Source: Flavobacterium sp. UMI-01
GTDB lineage: Bacteria > Bacteroidota > Bacteroidia > Flavobacteriales > Flavobacteriaceae
Direction of reading: 5' to 3'
Assembly: GCF_019656315.1 (NCBI RefSeq)
Contig: NZ_BPLU01000038.1
Coordinates: 62,001-126,000, forward strand
DNA length: 64,000 bases
The notes under the pieces were generated by a model. That model worked only from the letters and a program-made list of their open reading frames with translations, was not told the DNA's origin and ran no database searches. Shown in pieces: positions 28,301 to 37,804 of the stretch; positions within the stretch are counted from its first letter, which is position 1, and each line of letters starts with the position of its first letter. The position numbers and the translations under genes were made by a program.

Positions 28301-28429
28301 AAGGTTTTTATCTTCTAAAATAAAACGCCAGTTTGAGTTAAGATTCGTTTCTATTCGTTGTGCGTTGATAAACCCCAAAAGGAATAAATGAACGATTAGA
28401 AAAAATTTCTGGGTTGGTTTATGATTCAT
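25388..28429 (-). CDS. Glycoside hydrolase family 2 with C-terminal carbohydrate-binding-like domain
   Basis: The 1013-residue protein has a signal peptide and the GH2 order: jelly-roll sugar-binding domain (about 25-180), Ig-like domain (about 185-290) and TIM barrel (about 295-600). The acid/base is E411 (SLGNETHST) and the likely nucleophile E471 (FVSTEAPHTW). Further beta domains and a CBM-like module (about 880-1013, ending GQSGPYIDELFID) follow. GH2 includes beta-galactosidases, beta-glucuronidases and beta-mannosidases; in this setting a glucuronidase or galactosidase acting on trimmed oligosaccharides is likely. It lies 21 bases after a second GH2 gene. Confidence 0.9.
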   Translation of the reverse strand: MNHKPTQKFFLIVHLFLLGFINAQRIETNLNSNWRFILEDKNLFSAKEFDDSSWQNLNIPHDWSFEKGVRKGGDQGQGGGYHDGGIGWYRKYFTVNKSNLTKTIYIDFDGVYMNSEVWINGNHLGKRPYGYISFRYDISKYLKEGKNTIAVRVDNSLEPSARWYHPCGIYAPVKLISVNKTHITPNSIFITTPKIETTTATVNVKIDYENPVNKLECKLSIVSPAGKTIKTAIKKIDGSKTNNSIEIPNPELWSPETPVLYQLVTQIIKDKKVIDEVKTNFGFRTVEWKKETGFWLNGKNVKLKGVCEHWEGGPVGGAWTKPMLRWKLQLLKNMGINAIRPSHNPTPPMFYDICDEIGLLVMDEIFDGWHKKAPQDYGKQAFEQWWKADMKEWITRDRNHPSVFVYSLGNETHSTIAPELVKFGKSLDETRLFSSGAGNPEDMDITGINGGSETKTFLELAKFDKPFVSTEAPHTWQTRGYYRTQTWWRDNELPGTYPLPNLTEKEIFFYEGLDPKKWKNRKQRYNSSYDNATVRISARKNWEVMRDMPWHSGHFRWTGFDYYGEAGLVHGGLPFNLFMGGAVDVAGFEKDLYYFYQSQWTKETMVHILPHWTHPRMKKGTVIPVWVYSNADEVELFLNGKSLGKDKPGTVWNEMQCDWMVPYEEGKLVAVAYKNGKEVKRVSIATSGAPQSLKNSLNKLKAEDGFSSSYIFTSESIDSKANLYPYGENKVYYHISGDVEKVSMENGNPIDSISRTKSDFRTLFFGKGRLFLREKDNAKKASVITASILGDKALYLSNQITIDVQEMGLIGKTSQSKFEILYTTNGADPLKEGTLYTKPFEVKNNTIVKAVVKQNGKLILALEETFGANEGLFWGDEKSANIWNGRGVNIAAEEAILKGGVKTSNEAQHFKGTGFVKFDNKEGSITFYQENDGEAGDFSIRFRYMHNDKDKKYPMKLFVNDTYIKTFEFNATGGWIQNWEFVNTIVNFKSGANNIRLETTGQSGPYIDELFID

Positions 28430-28450
28430 CTTTAGCTATTAGTATTCGTT

Positions 28451-31132
28451 TTACATTTTTTTATAAATCTCAATCGCATTCAAAACAGGCTCTCCTACTA
28501 TCTTTTTGAAATTCACTAGCAATGGCTCGCCTTCTTTGACACTCACTTCCGATTTAATTTTGACCGCTTGGTATTCGCCATAATCTCCCAATAAATCCAG
28601 ATTTTCAACTACTTTTTTATCATTAATCAGTATCGAAAACTTACGGTTGGTCACTTTAGTAACCTCCTTCGATTCTTCAATTAAATCAAAAGCTAGATGT
28701 TTGGCTTTTGAACCTTCTAATTCGGCAAAATGCAATTTGATTTCATACAGACCAGGCGGTACATCAAAGCGGTATTGCTCAATGCCTACCAACTGCGTTT
28801 GGTAAATAGGGTCGTTAAAAGTTCCTTTAATGGTTTGCTTCGCTCCATAAGGTTGTTGCACATTTTTTTCAGGACGCACATAAGGCTTTCCGCCAATGTG
28901 CCCCCAACTTCCTGGGGTGTATTCTTTGTCAAACAACCAAGCTTGGTCTATTTTATCATCATAAAAAAAGCGTTGGTCTCCTACATTTATAGAAAAACCT
29001 GAGGCTGGAAAGTTTTTTAACGAAATTGGAATAATATTGATACGAACAGTCGAAAAATCCTCTACTATATCGCCACTTTTTGCTACTAACTGATTGATTC
29101 CGTCAACAAAAGGGACATTGAAAATTGCAATTTTATCTTCTACTTTTTTGGCTCCTAAACTTTTTCCATTTATAAAAAGTGTTACTTCATTTTGATTCGA
29201 AAAAACTTGCACTTGCATTGTTGCCACTCCTGCCCCCTCTTTATCTTCTACTTGCGAACGTTGGTTCCAAGTTTTGGTAGCAATGGATAAAAATGGTTTG
29301 GACAACAAAGAAGCTTGGTAGTAATAAAACACATCTTTGGGTTTTCTGTCCAGACCAACTAAACCTTTATTATTGATACTTTGTACCGCATCGATACGGT
29401 CTTCTGAGTTAAAATCGGCATAATTCCATACGTTGACACCGGCTATAAAATCTTGTTTCATAAAATATTCAAGATAGTATTTATGAAATTCGGTTCCGTA
29501 TTCCTGTGAATAATCAAAACGCATTGGATTTAGAGTATGCAACCTTGGGTCCACTCCTGCACCGTACTCTGTAATTATCATTGGTTTTTTTATGGTCGAA
29601 TGAAATTTTTCAATTCTCTCAGGCAGTAAGTCATAAGAACCACCATACCAACCCAGATAAATATTCCAGCCTACAATCATTGGCACCTCGGTCAATCCAG
29701 CTTCATGATAGCGTTCTAGTCCATTATGATTGGGAATCATCGTATAGCGGTAAGGGTCTTCGGCACGGGTTAGCTTCTCGATTTTTTGAGCCAATTTCAC
29801 AATATAGTTTGTGTATTTTTTGTAACGTTCTTTATCATTACCATATCGTGGATGCAAAATTACCTCGTTCATATACGCCCAAATAATCAAACTGGGGTGG
29901 TTGTAATTTTGACGAATCATTTCCAATTGGGCGCTCAAACAATTTTGAGTAAAAGCCTCTGACTCGGTAACGGTATCCACAATTGGCGTTTCAACCGTAG
30001 TTAAAATTCCCAATCGGTCACACATTTCAAGGATAATGGGGTCTTGTGGGTAATGGGCTATGCGCAAAAAATTGCTCCCCATTTCCTTCATTCGCAAAAT
30101 ATCTTCCACATGAATGTGGTCTGGGACGGCATTCCCGATGTCTTTAAAATCTTGATGGCGGTTGGTTCCAACCAATTTTAAATGTTTTCCGTTCAAGAAA
30201 AAACCTTTGTCAACATCAAATGCAAACCAACGAAAACCTAAGGAATTAGTTGATTCATCAATTTTTTGGTTGTTTTTTGCATCGAAAATTTCACAAACTA
30301 CTTTGTACAAATTAGGCGTATCTGGCGACCATAACTGGGGGTTTGTAACCGAATTTAACGCAAAATTAAACTCATTGACAATACCTGATTTTAGCTTAAA
30401 CGTTTGCACTTTCTCTGAAACCAATTGCTGATTTGGGCCTATTAATTTGGTTACCAATTTTACATTCTGATTGGCTTTGTCATCGTTCTTGATTTTTACT
30501 TTCAGTTGTACCTCGCCTCTTTGTGCAGATACTTTTGGAGTCGTGATAAACACTCCATTGGCAGCATCTTCTTCGATACTAAAATGCACTTTATCAGTTA
30601 CTACCAGATTGACATCGCGATAGATTCCGCCAAAAAAAGTAAAATCGGCATGCAAGGGAGGCACATCCTCATTATAGGAATTGTCGGCTTTTACTACTAC
30701 CGTAAATGAAGTAGTGTTTTTGGAAGCATCAAAATCAATGAATTTTGAAATAGGCACTACAAAACGAGTAAAACCTCCTACGTGTTTATTGGCTAATTTA
30801 TTATTGATATACACTTCAGAACACATGGCAACGCCTTCAAAAAACAGAAAAACTTCCTTATCCTTGTAAGCCGTTGGGATTTTGATGGTTTTAGTGTACC
30901 AACCGGCACCACGGTAAAAACCTTCTTCTTCATCCATCACATCTTTGTCATTCCAAGTATGCGGAATAGCGACTTTTAAACCTTTATGATTTTTGAGTTG
31001 GTTAATTTCAGTAATCGATTTATCTTGAACAAACTGCCATGCATCATTGACCGTATATTTTATTTGCGCTGTTACTTGCGAACAAAAAGTTTGCAATAGA
31101 AAAACGAATACGATTAAAAAAATATTTTTCAT
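28451..31132 (-). CDS. Glycoside hydrolase family 2 with malectin-like domain
   Basis: The 893-residue protein has a signal peptide (about 1-22), a sugar-binding domain (NDAWQFVQDKS... IPHTWNDKDV... FLFFEGVAMCSEVYIN), an Ig-like domain and a TIM barrel with acid/base E423 (AYMNEVIL) and nucleophile E522 (IITEYGAG). The C-terminal 190 residues form a malectin-like domain (INVGDQRFFYDDK, YEIKLHFAELEG, VLNAIEIYKKM). It differs from the next gene in its C-terminal modules, so the two GH2 enzymes are not a recent duplication and probably act on different linkages. Confidence 0.9.
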   Translation of the reverse strand: MKNIFLIVFVFLLQTFCSQVTAQIKYTVNDAWQFVQDKSITEINQLKNHKGLKVAIPHTWNDKDVMDEEEGFYRGAGWYTKTIKIPTAYKDKEVFLFFEGVAMCSEVYINNKLANKHVGGFTRFVVPISKFIDFDASKNTTSFTVVVKADNSYNEDVPPLHADFTFFGGIYRDVNLVVTDKVHFSIEEDAANGVFITTPKVSAQRGEVQLKVKIKNDDKANQNVKLVTKLIGPNQQLVSEKVQTFKLKSGIVNEFNFALNSVTNPQLWSPDTPNLYKVVCEIFDAKNNQKIDESTNSLGFRWFAFDVDKGFFLNGKHLKLVGTNRHQDFKDIGNAVPDHIHVEDILRMKEMGSNFLRIAHYPQDPIILEMCDRLGILTTVETPIVDTVTESEAFTQNCLSAQLEMIRQNYNHPSLIIWAYMNEVILHPRYGNDKERYKKYTNYIVKLAQKIEKLTRAEDPYRYTMIPNHNGLERYHEAGLTEVPMIVGWNIYLGWYGGSYDLLPERIEKFHSTIKKPMIITEYGAGVDPRLHTLNPMRFDYSQEYGTEFHKYYLEYFMKQDFIAGVNVWNYADFNSEDRIDAVQSINNKGLVGLDRKPKDVFYYYQASLLSKPFLSIATKTWNQRSQVEDKEGAGVATMQVQVFSNQNEVTLFINGKSLGAKKVEDKIAIFNVPFVDGINQLVAKSGDIVEDFSTVRINIIPISLKNFPASGFSINVGDQRFFYDDKIDQAWLFDKEYTPGSWGHIGGKPYVRPEKNVQQPYGAKQTIKGTFNDPIYQTQLVGIEQYRFDVPPGLYEIKLHFAELEGSKAKHLAFDLIEESKEVTKVTNRKFSILINDKKVVENLDLLGDYGEYQAVKIKSEVSVKEGEPLLVNFKKIVGEPVLNAIEIYKKM

Positions 31133-31141
31133 CTTTGGTTT

Positions 31142-33919
31142 TTATTTTTTGACTTTGGATGTAAAGCGGTAGGTTCCTGCTGCAGCTTTTAGCACAAAAG
31201 TCTTATCTGTTTTAAGGTCTAATTGTATGGCTACATTATTTTTAAAAGTGCTTCCATTCATTAGTAATTCTTTCTTAGTATCTGCTGGTATCACAATTTT
31301 GGCGGTGGTATTGGAAGGAATGGTAACTTCTAAAGTTAAAGTGCCGTTATCCAATTTCCAAGACGAATTTATTTTACCGTAAGGCGAATCATAACTAGCA
31401 CTAGCAGCTGTTAATGGCCCACCAAGAACGGGTGCAATTTCGATTTCTTTATAGCCTGCAACTATAGGTTTGATTCCCCCAATACGCTCGTACATCCAGC
31501 GACCAATGGCACCATAAGCATAATGATTAAAGGAGTTCATGCCGTCTTTATGGAAACCGTCTTTCAACGTATAACTATCCCAACGCTCCCACATGGTGGT
31601 TGCACCTTGATTGATGGAGTAAAACCAAGAAGGATAACTCTCTTTAAAAAGAATGCTGTACATCAAATCCGTTTCTCCTATTTTATCCAAAACAAGTGGT
31701 AATATTGGCGTTCCTAAAAAACCTGTACGCAAATGATTGTCACAATCGGCAATCACACGTTTTAAATGTACTCCTGCTTTTTGGATATTTTCTTTAGAAA
31801 GTAAATCAAAATCAAGTGCTAGTAAATATTGGGTTTGGGTTTCCATTTTACTGGTGGTACGGCCATTATTGTCAAAGAATTTATTTCCGAAAGCCTTTTT
31901 GATTTCATTATGTAATTTTTGGAGTTTTTGATCCTCAGCTGTTTTCCCTAAAACGGCAGCCGTACGCATGGTCAATTCTACCGATTTGGCATAGTAAGCC
32001 GTAGAGATAAAATCAGCGGGAGTATCGCCACGACGTCCCATTCTATTACTTTCTAATGGTTGAGAAAAAGGCTGTAACCAGTCCCCAAAAGATTGCATAC
32101 TCACAATATTTCCATTGGCTTTAGAAGCATAATAACCCAGCCAACGGTTCATCATCTCGTAATTGTCTTCGAGTATGCGTTTGTCTCCTGTTCTAAAATA
32201 AATTTCCCATGGAATTACGGTACAAGCGTCACCCCAACCCGAAGAATTTCCTTTTCCTAGATTATTCGGAATCACGTTTGGAATGGCACCATTGTCCATT
32301 TGTTCTTGACGCATACTTTGCAAATAATTAGCCCAAAACGCATACATATCCGCATTATAAATAGCGGTAGGCGCAATCACTTGTGCATCACCTGTCCAGC
32401 CTAAGCGTTCATCTCGTTGCGGGCAATCTGTTGGGATGTCAAAAAAGTTTCCTTTCAGTCCCCATGAAATATTGCTTTGCAGTTGATTTAATTTTTCGTG
32501 CGAAGAAGCAAAAGTACCATTTAACTTAAAATCAGAATATTGTACAATGGCAGTAACCCAATCTTTCTGAGGTTTTGCTTTAGGGTCAAAACCACTTAGT
32601 TCAATGTATTGATAGCCGTGAAAAGTAAATTGTGGTCGCCATTCTATCAAACCGTCTTTGGCGGCAATATAATAATCCGTTGATTTGGCTCCTCTGTAAT
32701 TTCCAGTGTACATAGTGCCATCGGTGTTGAGCATTTCGGCAAAGCGAACGGTTAAGGTATCCCCTTTTTTCATGGGTACTTTAATTAGAGGAACGCCGAC
32801 ATTATTTTGTCCAAAATTAAAAATAGGTTTCCCTGCTACAGGTTCGGTCAAGGTTTTAACCGAAATCGTTTCTTTATCTTTGACCGTTTGATAACGCTTT
32901 GGCAACAATAAAACAGTATCCGCTAGTTTTTGTTCCACCACCTGAAGCCAATTCGAATCATCATAACCATTGAATTGCCATTTGCCTAAATTGAAATTAG
33001 CATCGTAGATTTCGCCATCATAAATATTCGATTCACGTATAGGTCCTTTTAAAGAAACCTTCCAACTTTTATCAGTAACAATAATCTGTTTGCCTTTATT
33101 CGTTTCTATTTCTAATTGGCACAATAAAAAAGGTACATCTTCTTTGGTAGCCTCTCTCCGTAAATGAATGCGACCTGAATGCCAGCCTTCGGCCAAAATC
33201 GCACTTAGCACATTCTCTCCTTTCATCAGCATATCTGTCACATCATAAGTCAAGGTACTGATGCTTTTATCAAAAGGCGTCCAACCTGGAGTCATTACAT
33301 CTGTACCTATTTTTGCACCGTTGATATAGGCTTCAAAAACACCTTTGGCTGTGATATACAAACGTGCTTTTTTGATATTTGAATGGATGTTGATTTGTTT
33401 CCGAAGGTATTGCGGTCTGAAAAGCACTGAATTTTTACCACTAATTTCGTTCAACTCTGTTGGAGGAACCGAAATCCAGTTTGCTTTCCAATCACTATTT
33501 TGCAACAGTCCCAATTCAAAATGAGCCATTTCACTCCATTTGGATTCAGCTCCTTTATCGTCCCAATATTTTACTTGCCAATAGACTTTTTGTCTGGAAT
33601 CTAATTTTTTTCCATTATAATTTACATACAAGCTTTGGTCTGCATTCACTTTTCCACTATTCCATAAGTCAGGATTATTGGGCAATAATTTAGGAGAACT
33701 AGCCACTACAATCGTATAAGCCGATTGTGATGTAACACCCACAGGAAGTTTCCAAGAAAAGCTTGGCTTACTATCATAAAAACCGATGGGATTGCTTAAT
33801 CCTTCGCTAATGGTTAGCTGAATAGGAGCAGTAATGCCATCTTTGACCGTAAAAGAATACAAAGTCAGAATAAGAAACAGCATTTTACATAAAAACAAAC
33901 CCTTGTACGTATTTTTCAT
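31142..33919 (-). CDS. Alpha-L-rhamnosidase, GH78
   Basis: The 925-residue protein carries all Bac_rhamnosid modules: N-terminal beta domains (about 30-330, with KARLYITAKGVFEAYINGAKIG), the CBM67-type region, and the (alpha/alpha)6 catalytic domain with PTDCPQRDERLGWTGDAQV; E504 is the expected general acid. A C-terminal beta domain (YKEIEIAPVLGGPLTAASASYDSPYGKI) follows. GH78 releases alpha-linked L-rhamnose, which fits the mutarotase gene in the same PUL. The next gene starts 9 bases downstream, so the genes are co-transcribed. A repeat shared with another PUL leader lies 20 bases upstream of the start. Confidence 0.93.
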   Translation of the reverse strand: MKNTYKGLFLCKMLFLILTLYSFTVKDGITAPIQLTISEGLSNPIGFYDSKPSFSWKLPVGVTSQSAYTIVVASSPKLLPNNPDLWNSGKVNADQSLYVNYNGKKLDSRQKVYWQVKYWDDKGAESKWSEMAHFELGLLQNSDWKANWISVPPTELNEISGKNSVLFRPQYLRKQINIHSNIKKARLYITAKGVFEAYINGAKIGTDVMTPGWTPFDKSISTLTYDVTDMLMKGENVLSAILAEGWHSGRIHLRREATKEDVPFLLCQLEIETNKGKQIIVTDKSWKVSLKGPIRESNIYDGEIYDANFNLGKWQFNGYDDSNWLQVVEQKLADTVLLLPKRYQTVKDKETISVKTLTEPVAGKPIFNFGQNNVGVPLIKVPMKKGDTLTVRFAEMLNTDGTMYTGNYRGAKSTDYYIAAKDGLIEWRPQFTFHGYQYIELSGFDPKAKPQKDWVTAIVQYSDFKLNGTFASSHEKLNQLQSNISWGLKGNFFDIPTDCPQRDERLGWTGDAQVIAPTAIYNADMYAFWANYLQSMRQEQMDNGAIPNVIPNNLGKGNSSGWGDACTVIPWEIYFRTGDKRILEDNYEMMNRWLGYYASKANGNIVSMQSFGDWLQPFSQPLESNRMGRRGDTPADFISTAYYAKSVELTMRTAAVLGKTAEDQKLQKLHNEIKKAFGNKFFDNNGRTTSKMETQTQYLLALDFDLLSKENIQKAGVHLKRVIADCDNHLRTGFLGTPILPLVLDKIGETDLMYSILFKESYPSWFYSINQGATTMWERWDSYTLKDGFHKDGMNSFNHYAYGAIGRWMYERIGGIKPIVAGYKEIEIAPVLGGPLTAASASYDSPYGKINSSWKLDNGTLTLEVTIPSNTTAKIVIPADTKKELLMNGSTFKNNVAIQLDLKTDKTFVLKAAAGTYRFTSKVKK

Positions 33920-33938
33920 ATCTGTTTTGCGAATTTCA

Positions 33939-33975
33939 TTTGCTTGCGCAAACTTCTAGGTAATGGCGATTTCAT
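33939..33975. repeat. 37-base repeat, copy 1
   Basis: The stretch is nearly identical (one mismatch) to 45983-46019. It contains a short hairpin (TTTGC-TTGC-GCAAA). It lies 20 bases upstream of the GH78 start codon; the second copy lies 60 bases upstream of a lyase start. Confidence 0.7.
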
Positions 33976-34014
33976 CTATTTAATTATTACTATCGACTAA
34001 ACCTTTTTCTTGAA

Positions 34015-35490
34015 CTAATTTTGTTTTTTTGGAGAAATCACCTTGCCTTCGCCTTTATCCCAATTCCTAAAATCAATGGCTCTTTTAGATGAATCAAGAG
34101 TATAATTCCATTTTTTCATATAAAATTCTCTTGGTTTAAAATCGTCACCTATTCTTTTTAATTCATTGTTGAGTTGCTTATCTAAATCTATTTGAATCTT
34201 TTTATAATCTGATTTATCTAGCAAATTTGTCATTTGATAAGGGTCTTTTAAATTGTCGTACAAATTAGAAGCTCCTTCAGGGGTGCGTATATATGTATAT
34301 TGTTTGGTTCTAATAGCACGATACTCTGAATCATTAAAATTAGACCCAAAAGGACTAACATTCATTACCAAAGCCGCTCTATCCGCTTTTGGATCTGGAT
34401 TTTTAATTAATGAAGAGATATCTTCACCTTCAATACCTTTTGGGATAGCAATATCAGTTAAACCCAATAAGGAGGGTAAAATATCAGGAGTGGTGATAGG
34501 CGCCTGAACTGTTTTGCCTTTGTTATTTTTGATATTTGGATAAGAAATTAAAAAAGGAACACGTACAGACTCATCCCAAGCCAATTGTTTTACAAATGGT
34601 TTTACGCCATGTCCGCCCATCATTTCACCATGGTCAGCCGTAAACACAATAATAGTGTTGTCAAATAAATTAAGCTTTTTGATTTGTTCCAAAACCGTTC
34701 CGATAGCCTCGTCAGTAGCGGTACAATGTGCGTAATAGCCTTGTAATTCATCACGAACCTTATCTTTTAAATTTTCAGGGATATTTGGAGCTAATATCAA
34801 ATTTTTCTGAGGATACATTTTTTTATACTTTTCAGGCGCACTATCATGTGGATAATGCGGAGTTGCTAATGAAATAAGCATTAAAAAAGGTTCTTTGTCT
34901 TTGGCATGATCGGCCAAGTATTGGTTTGCATCCTTGGTGATGGCAAATGGAGAATAGCCATCCCAGAATTTTTTTTTCGGGTCATTATTAGCGTAATAAT
35001 GTTCTTTATTGTAATTGTGGTCACATTCTGTCCCCTTCCAATAATCAAATCCTTGACGTCTTTCGGGTGCTACATTATTTTCGCGACCATGGCCGTCTAA
35101 ATGCCATTTGCCCCAATAGGCGGTGCTGTAGCCTTCGGCCTTGAAAATTTCAGCCATACATAATTCTTCTGATGGTAAATAAATATCATTCAAAAACATC
35201 CCTGTTGTAGTGGGGAATTTTCCTGTGAGCAAAGCCGCTCGATGCGGTGTACATACAGGGGTAACTGAAACTGCATTGGTAAAATTGACAGCTTCTTTGG
35301 CTAATTTATCCAAATTAGGCGTTTTTACATTAGGGTCGCCATTGTAACCTGTGGCCGAACCTCTCCATTGGTCGGTGAGGATAAAAACAATATTGGGTTT
35401 GGTTTTATTTACAGTTTTATTTGTGTGTTGACAATATACTTGCATCATCACAAAGCACGCAAGTAAACCAGTTATTTTATGAATTTTCAT
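34015..35490 (-). CDS. Sulfatase, S1 family (CTPHR motif)
   Basis: The 491-residue protein has a signal peptide and an alkaline-phosphatase-like fold. The formylglycine motif is C80-T-P-H-R (VCTPHRAALLTGKFPTTTG) and the first metal block is FILTDQWRG, with D40 followed by Gln rather than a second Asp. The second metal block FTADHGEMMGGHGVKPFVKQ is intact. It removes a sulfate ester from the target glycan; subfamily cannot be set by eye. It follows the 636-residue protein after a 202-base gap and precedes the rhamnosidase. Confidence 0.9.
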   Translation of the reverse strand: MKIHKITGLLACFVMMQVYCQHTNKTVNKTKPNIVFILTDQWRGSATGYNGDPNVKTPNLDKLAKEAVNFTNAVSVTPVCTPHRAALLTGKFPTTTGMFLNDIYLPSEELCMAEIFKAEGYSTAYWGKWHLDGHGRENNVAPERRQGFDYWKGTECDHNYNKEHYYANNDPKKKFWDGYSPFAITKDANQYLADHAKDKEPFLMLISLATPHYPHDSAPEKYKKMYPQKNLILAPNIPENLKDKVRDELQGYYAHCTATDEAIGTVLEQIKKLNLFDNTIIVFTADHGEMMGGHGVKPFVKQLAWDESVRVPFLISYPNIKNNKGKTVQAPITTPDILPSLLGLTDIAIPKGIEGEDISSLIKNPDPKADRAALVMNVSPFGSNFNDSEYRAIRTKQYTYIRTPEGASNLYDNLKDPYQMTNLLDKSDYKKIQIDLDKQLNNELKRIGDDFKPREFYMKKWNYTLDSSKRAIDFRNWDKGEGKVISPKKQN

Positions 35491-35692
35491 TTTTAAAATA
35501 TTTTACTATTAGTTTTTTATTTAGTTAATTTTAATCTCAATTATCACATTATCAAAGATTTTCAGAAGTCGATATTTGTCATATGAGGTCTTCGACAAGC
35601 TCAGACTGACATTGTGGTCATCAATAGCTTTAGAAACATATTTGAAATCAGTTTATTGAATTTGATTATTTCACACAACGTGATATTTTTTT
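35491..35692. other. Gap inside the long PUL operon
   Basis: This 202-base gap holds no gene. It contains a short TCTTCGACAAGCTCAGACTG stretch related to the GACAAGCTCA repeats found elsewhere (56365-56406). No copy of the PUL operator is visible, so the downstream genes probably depend on the promoter near 37640. Confidence 0.45.
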
Positions 35693-37603
35693 CTAAACAA
35701 CAGAAATTGTACAAATCACCTCTTTGGTGTTTTTAGGAAAAGACACTAAAACAGGTACTACTTCCATTCCGGGTACTTGATTAAAAATGCGTTCTTTTGC
35801 TGTTTTTTTAATCGTAAGGGGCACATTCGATTCAACAACAACAATCCCTTCTTTTTTATGAATTTCGATTTTAGTAGCCGAAACTTGCACTACTTTCTCC
35901 CCAGTAGGCGAAATAACAGGCAATACCAGTGTATCTCCATTTGTTTCGGAAGTAGTTCTTTGGGCTTTGATGGTCGTTTGATTTTTATCAAAAAGATAAT
36001 TCAGTTTGAAATCACCGCCTGATGCTAGGGTTTCTTTTTTATTGTTGGTCAGGGCGGCTTCAATAGCAAAATCAATGATTCCTTTTTCGTCTTTGAAGTT
36101 CACTTTGGCGTTTAAATCCTGTAGATTTGTGTACCAAATTCCGTTGACAAATCGCTCTACACGAGGAGTTAGGCAAAAATCTTCCCCTTCTTGTTCTTGT
36201 TGGTTATAAGGTTCTACCAACAAGTATTCGACCATACTGGCGGTGAATATAGGTCCCACTTTTTCATGCCATAAAACGGCTAACGAACCTCCTGTAGCCG
36301 CTACTGATTTTTCTTTTTTAAAAATCTGATCATAGGATGAAACGGTGCTTCGCCAAGGTCCTCTGGCTGCTAACCAAACATCAAGTTCAGAGAAATGCTT
36401 TACTCCATCATTTGAACTTCTTGGAAGCGGTGTTTTTTTGTTTACCTTTTTTAGTTTCTTGGCATTGTCCATCACAAAAGCTAAATTCTTAGCATGCGCA
36501 AAGGTGTGGTGCATACAGGGTTTTACGCCTTGCGTTTGGTAATGCAAACCACCTGCTAAAAGTCCGTTGACGGTACAACGTTGCAATAATTCGGTACTCA
36601 TAACAGCGGCGGTTCCAAAAGCAGGATTTCTATCCACCAACAATGAAAAAGCAGGTTGGCAACCATCTGTAGTTCTACTACCCCAGTAGGTCCATTTATT
36701 TTGGCGTGTCCCAAAACTGTTGTCCCAAGCGCCATCAGGCAGCATAAATTCTAAATGACTATTTAAAGATTGAGTCAATAATTTTAACAACTCCTCATCT
36801 TTTGTATGTACTGCATATTGCACCACTGCATTTAAACTTTCTTCTACATTGTAACCAATGTCAACAGGCAGTAATCCTTTGGCACTTTTTTTATCGTCTG
36901 GATGATTTTCGCCAAATAATAATTTATTAGGTTCTGTTAGGTATTTCGGAATTAGCAAGGCCAATTCTTTACTTCTGGTTTTATATTTTTCTTCGTTAAA
37001 ATAATCCCCCATAAGCGATAGGGCATAAATAGCGGTAAAGCGGTAATTGATATGACTAAAATGATCGTCAAATGTTTTATATACAAAATCGGTTGCTCTT
37101 TTCAATCGGTTCTCCCATTTTGTTTTAGTCTCTTTGGGCAACAAATGTCCGTGATAATGTAAGGCTTCGCCTAAGGCAATTACACCAAAAACAGTAGTAC
37201 CATACCACGATTTTGGGTCAATCATATTAGTCCAACTGCCATCAGGTAAATCAACGTTCACTGACCAATCCATGACTTTGATAGCGGCATCTAGGTATTT
37301 TTTATCCCCCGTTTTATCAGCCATGTACAAAAATGGATAAACAGCTTCTTGACAGCGACCATGAACTTTTTCGCAAGCGTGACAGTACAAAGCGCCATGG
37401 GTCACTTTATCATTTGGGTTGTTCACTTGGTCTCTAATTATCGCATCGCACCAAGTGGTTAACAATTGGAAAGCATTGGTTTCAAAGGCCGTTACATCTT
37501 CTTGATGACTATTAAAAATACTGCCCGACTTGCAAGCATACAAGGGTAGCATCAAGCCTAAACTTCCCAAAGCGGATAATTGGACAAATGACCTTCTTTT
37601 CAT
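35693..37603 (-). CDS. Predicted alpha/alpha-toroid enzyme of unknown activity
   Basis: The 636-residue protein starts MKRRSFVQLSALGSLGLMLPLYACKSG, a twin-Arg-like lipoprotein signal with a Cys at about residue 24. Residues 40-400 are helix-rich with repeated patterns (GALYCHACEKVHGRCQEAVYPFLYMADKTGDKKYLDAAIKVMDW, DGSWTNMI, SWYGTTVFGVIALGEALHYHG), as in toroid lyases and unsaturated-glucuronyl hydrolases. The last 230 residues look beta-rich. The architecture recalls lyases and the ulvan oligosaccharide dehydratase described from Formosa, but I could not confirm either. It is the first gene of the long operon and starts 64 bases downstream of a PUL operator. Confidence 0.6.
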   Translation of the reverse strand: MKRRSFVQLSALGSLGLMLPLYACKSGSIFNSHQEDVTAFETNAFQLLTTWCDAIIRDQVNNPNDKVTHGALYCHACEKVHGRCQEAVYPFLYMADKTGDKKYLDAAIKVMDWSVNVDLPDGSWTNMIDPKSWYGTTVFGVIALGEALHYHGHLLPKETKTKWENRLKRATDFVYKTFDDHFSHINYRFTAIYALSLMGDYFNEEKYKTRSKELALLIPKYLTEPNKLLFGENHPDDKKSAKGLLPVDIGYNVEESLNAVVQYAVHTKDEELLKLLTQSLNSHLEFMLPDGAWDNSFGTRQNKWTYWGSRTTDGCQPAFSLLVDRNPAFGTAAVMSTELLQRCTVNGLLAGGLHYQTQGVKPCMHHTFAHAKNLAFVMDNAKKLKKVNKKTPLPRSSNDGVKHFSELDVWLAARGPWRSTVSSYDQIFKKEKSVAATGGSLAVLWHEKVGPIFTASMVEYLLVEPYNQQEQEGEDFCLTPRVERFVNGIWYTNLQDLNAKVNFKDEKGIIDFAIEAALTNNKKETLASGGDFKLNYLFDKNQTTIKAQRTTSETNGDTLVLPVISPTGEKVVQVSATKIEIHKKEGIVVVESNVPLTIKKTAKERIFNQVPGMEVVPVLVSFPKNTKEVICTISVV

Positions 37604-37638
37604 TATAGATAGTTGATTGGTTAATTAGAAAATATTTC

Positions 37639-37683
37639 TAAAATTATTAAAACTTATCAATTCAACTATCCTGTGTTGTAGGG
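37639..37683 (-). promoter_or_regulatory. PUL operator-promoter 1
   Basis: The minus strand reads CCCTACAACACAGGATA (37683-37667), two 7-bp half-sites with 10-bp period, then 20 bp, then TAATTTTA (37646-37639) as -7 box. The spacing is the same as at the other PUL sites. It lies 64 bases upstream of the 37603 start and should drive the seven genes down to 21341. Confidence 0.75.
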
Positions 37684-37747
37684 GCGTTTACTCTTAACTT
37701 ACTCAAGCAAATTCCTTTTACCTCTACAGGTACTTGTGTTTATATCC

Positions 37748-37785
37748 AAAAAAAGGAGGTCAACGTATCAAGCTAACCTCCTTTT
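37748..37785 (-). terminator. Terminator of the lyase-rhaM unit
   Basis: AAAGGAGGT pairs with ACCTCCTTT around a 15-base loop, and on the minus strand a run of seven T follows. It lies directly after the stop of the mutarotase gene. Confidence 0.85.
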
Positions 37786-37804
37786 CTACCAACCATTATC
37801 ATTA

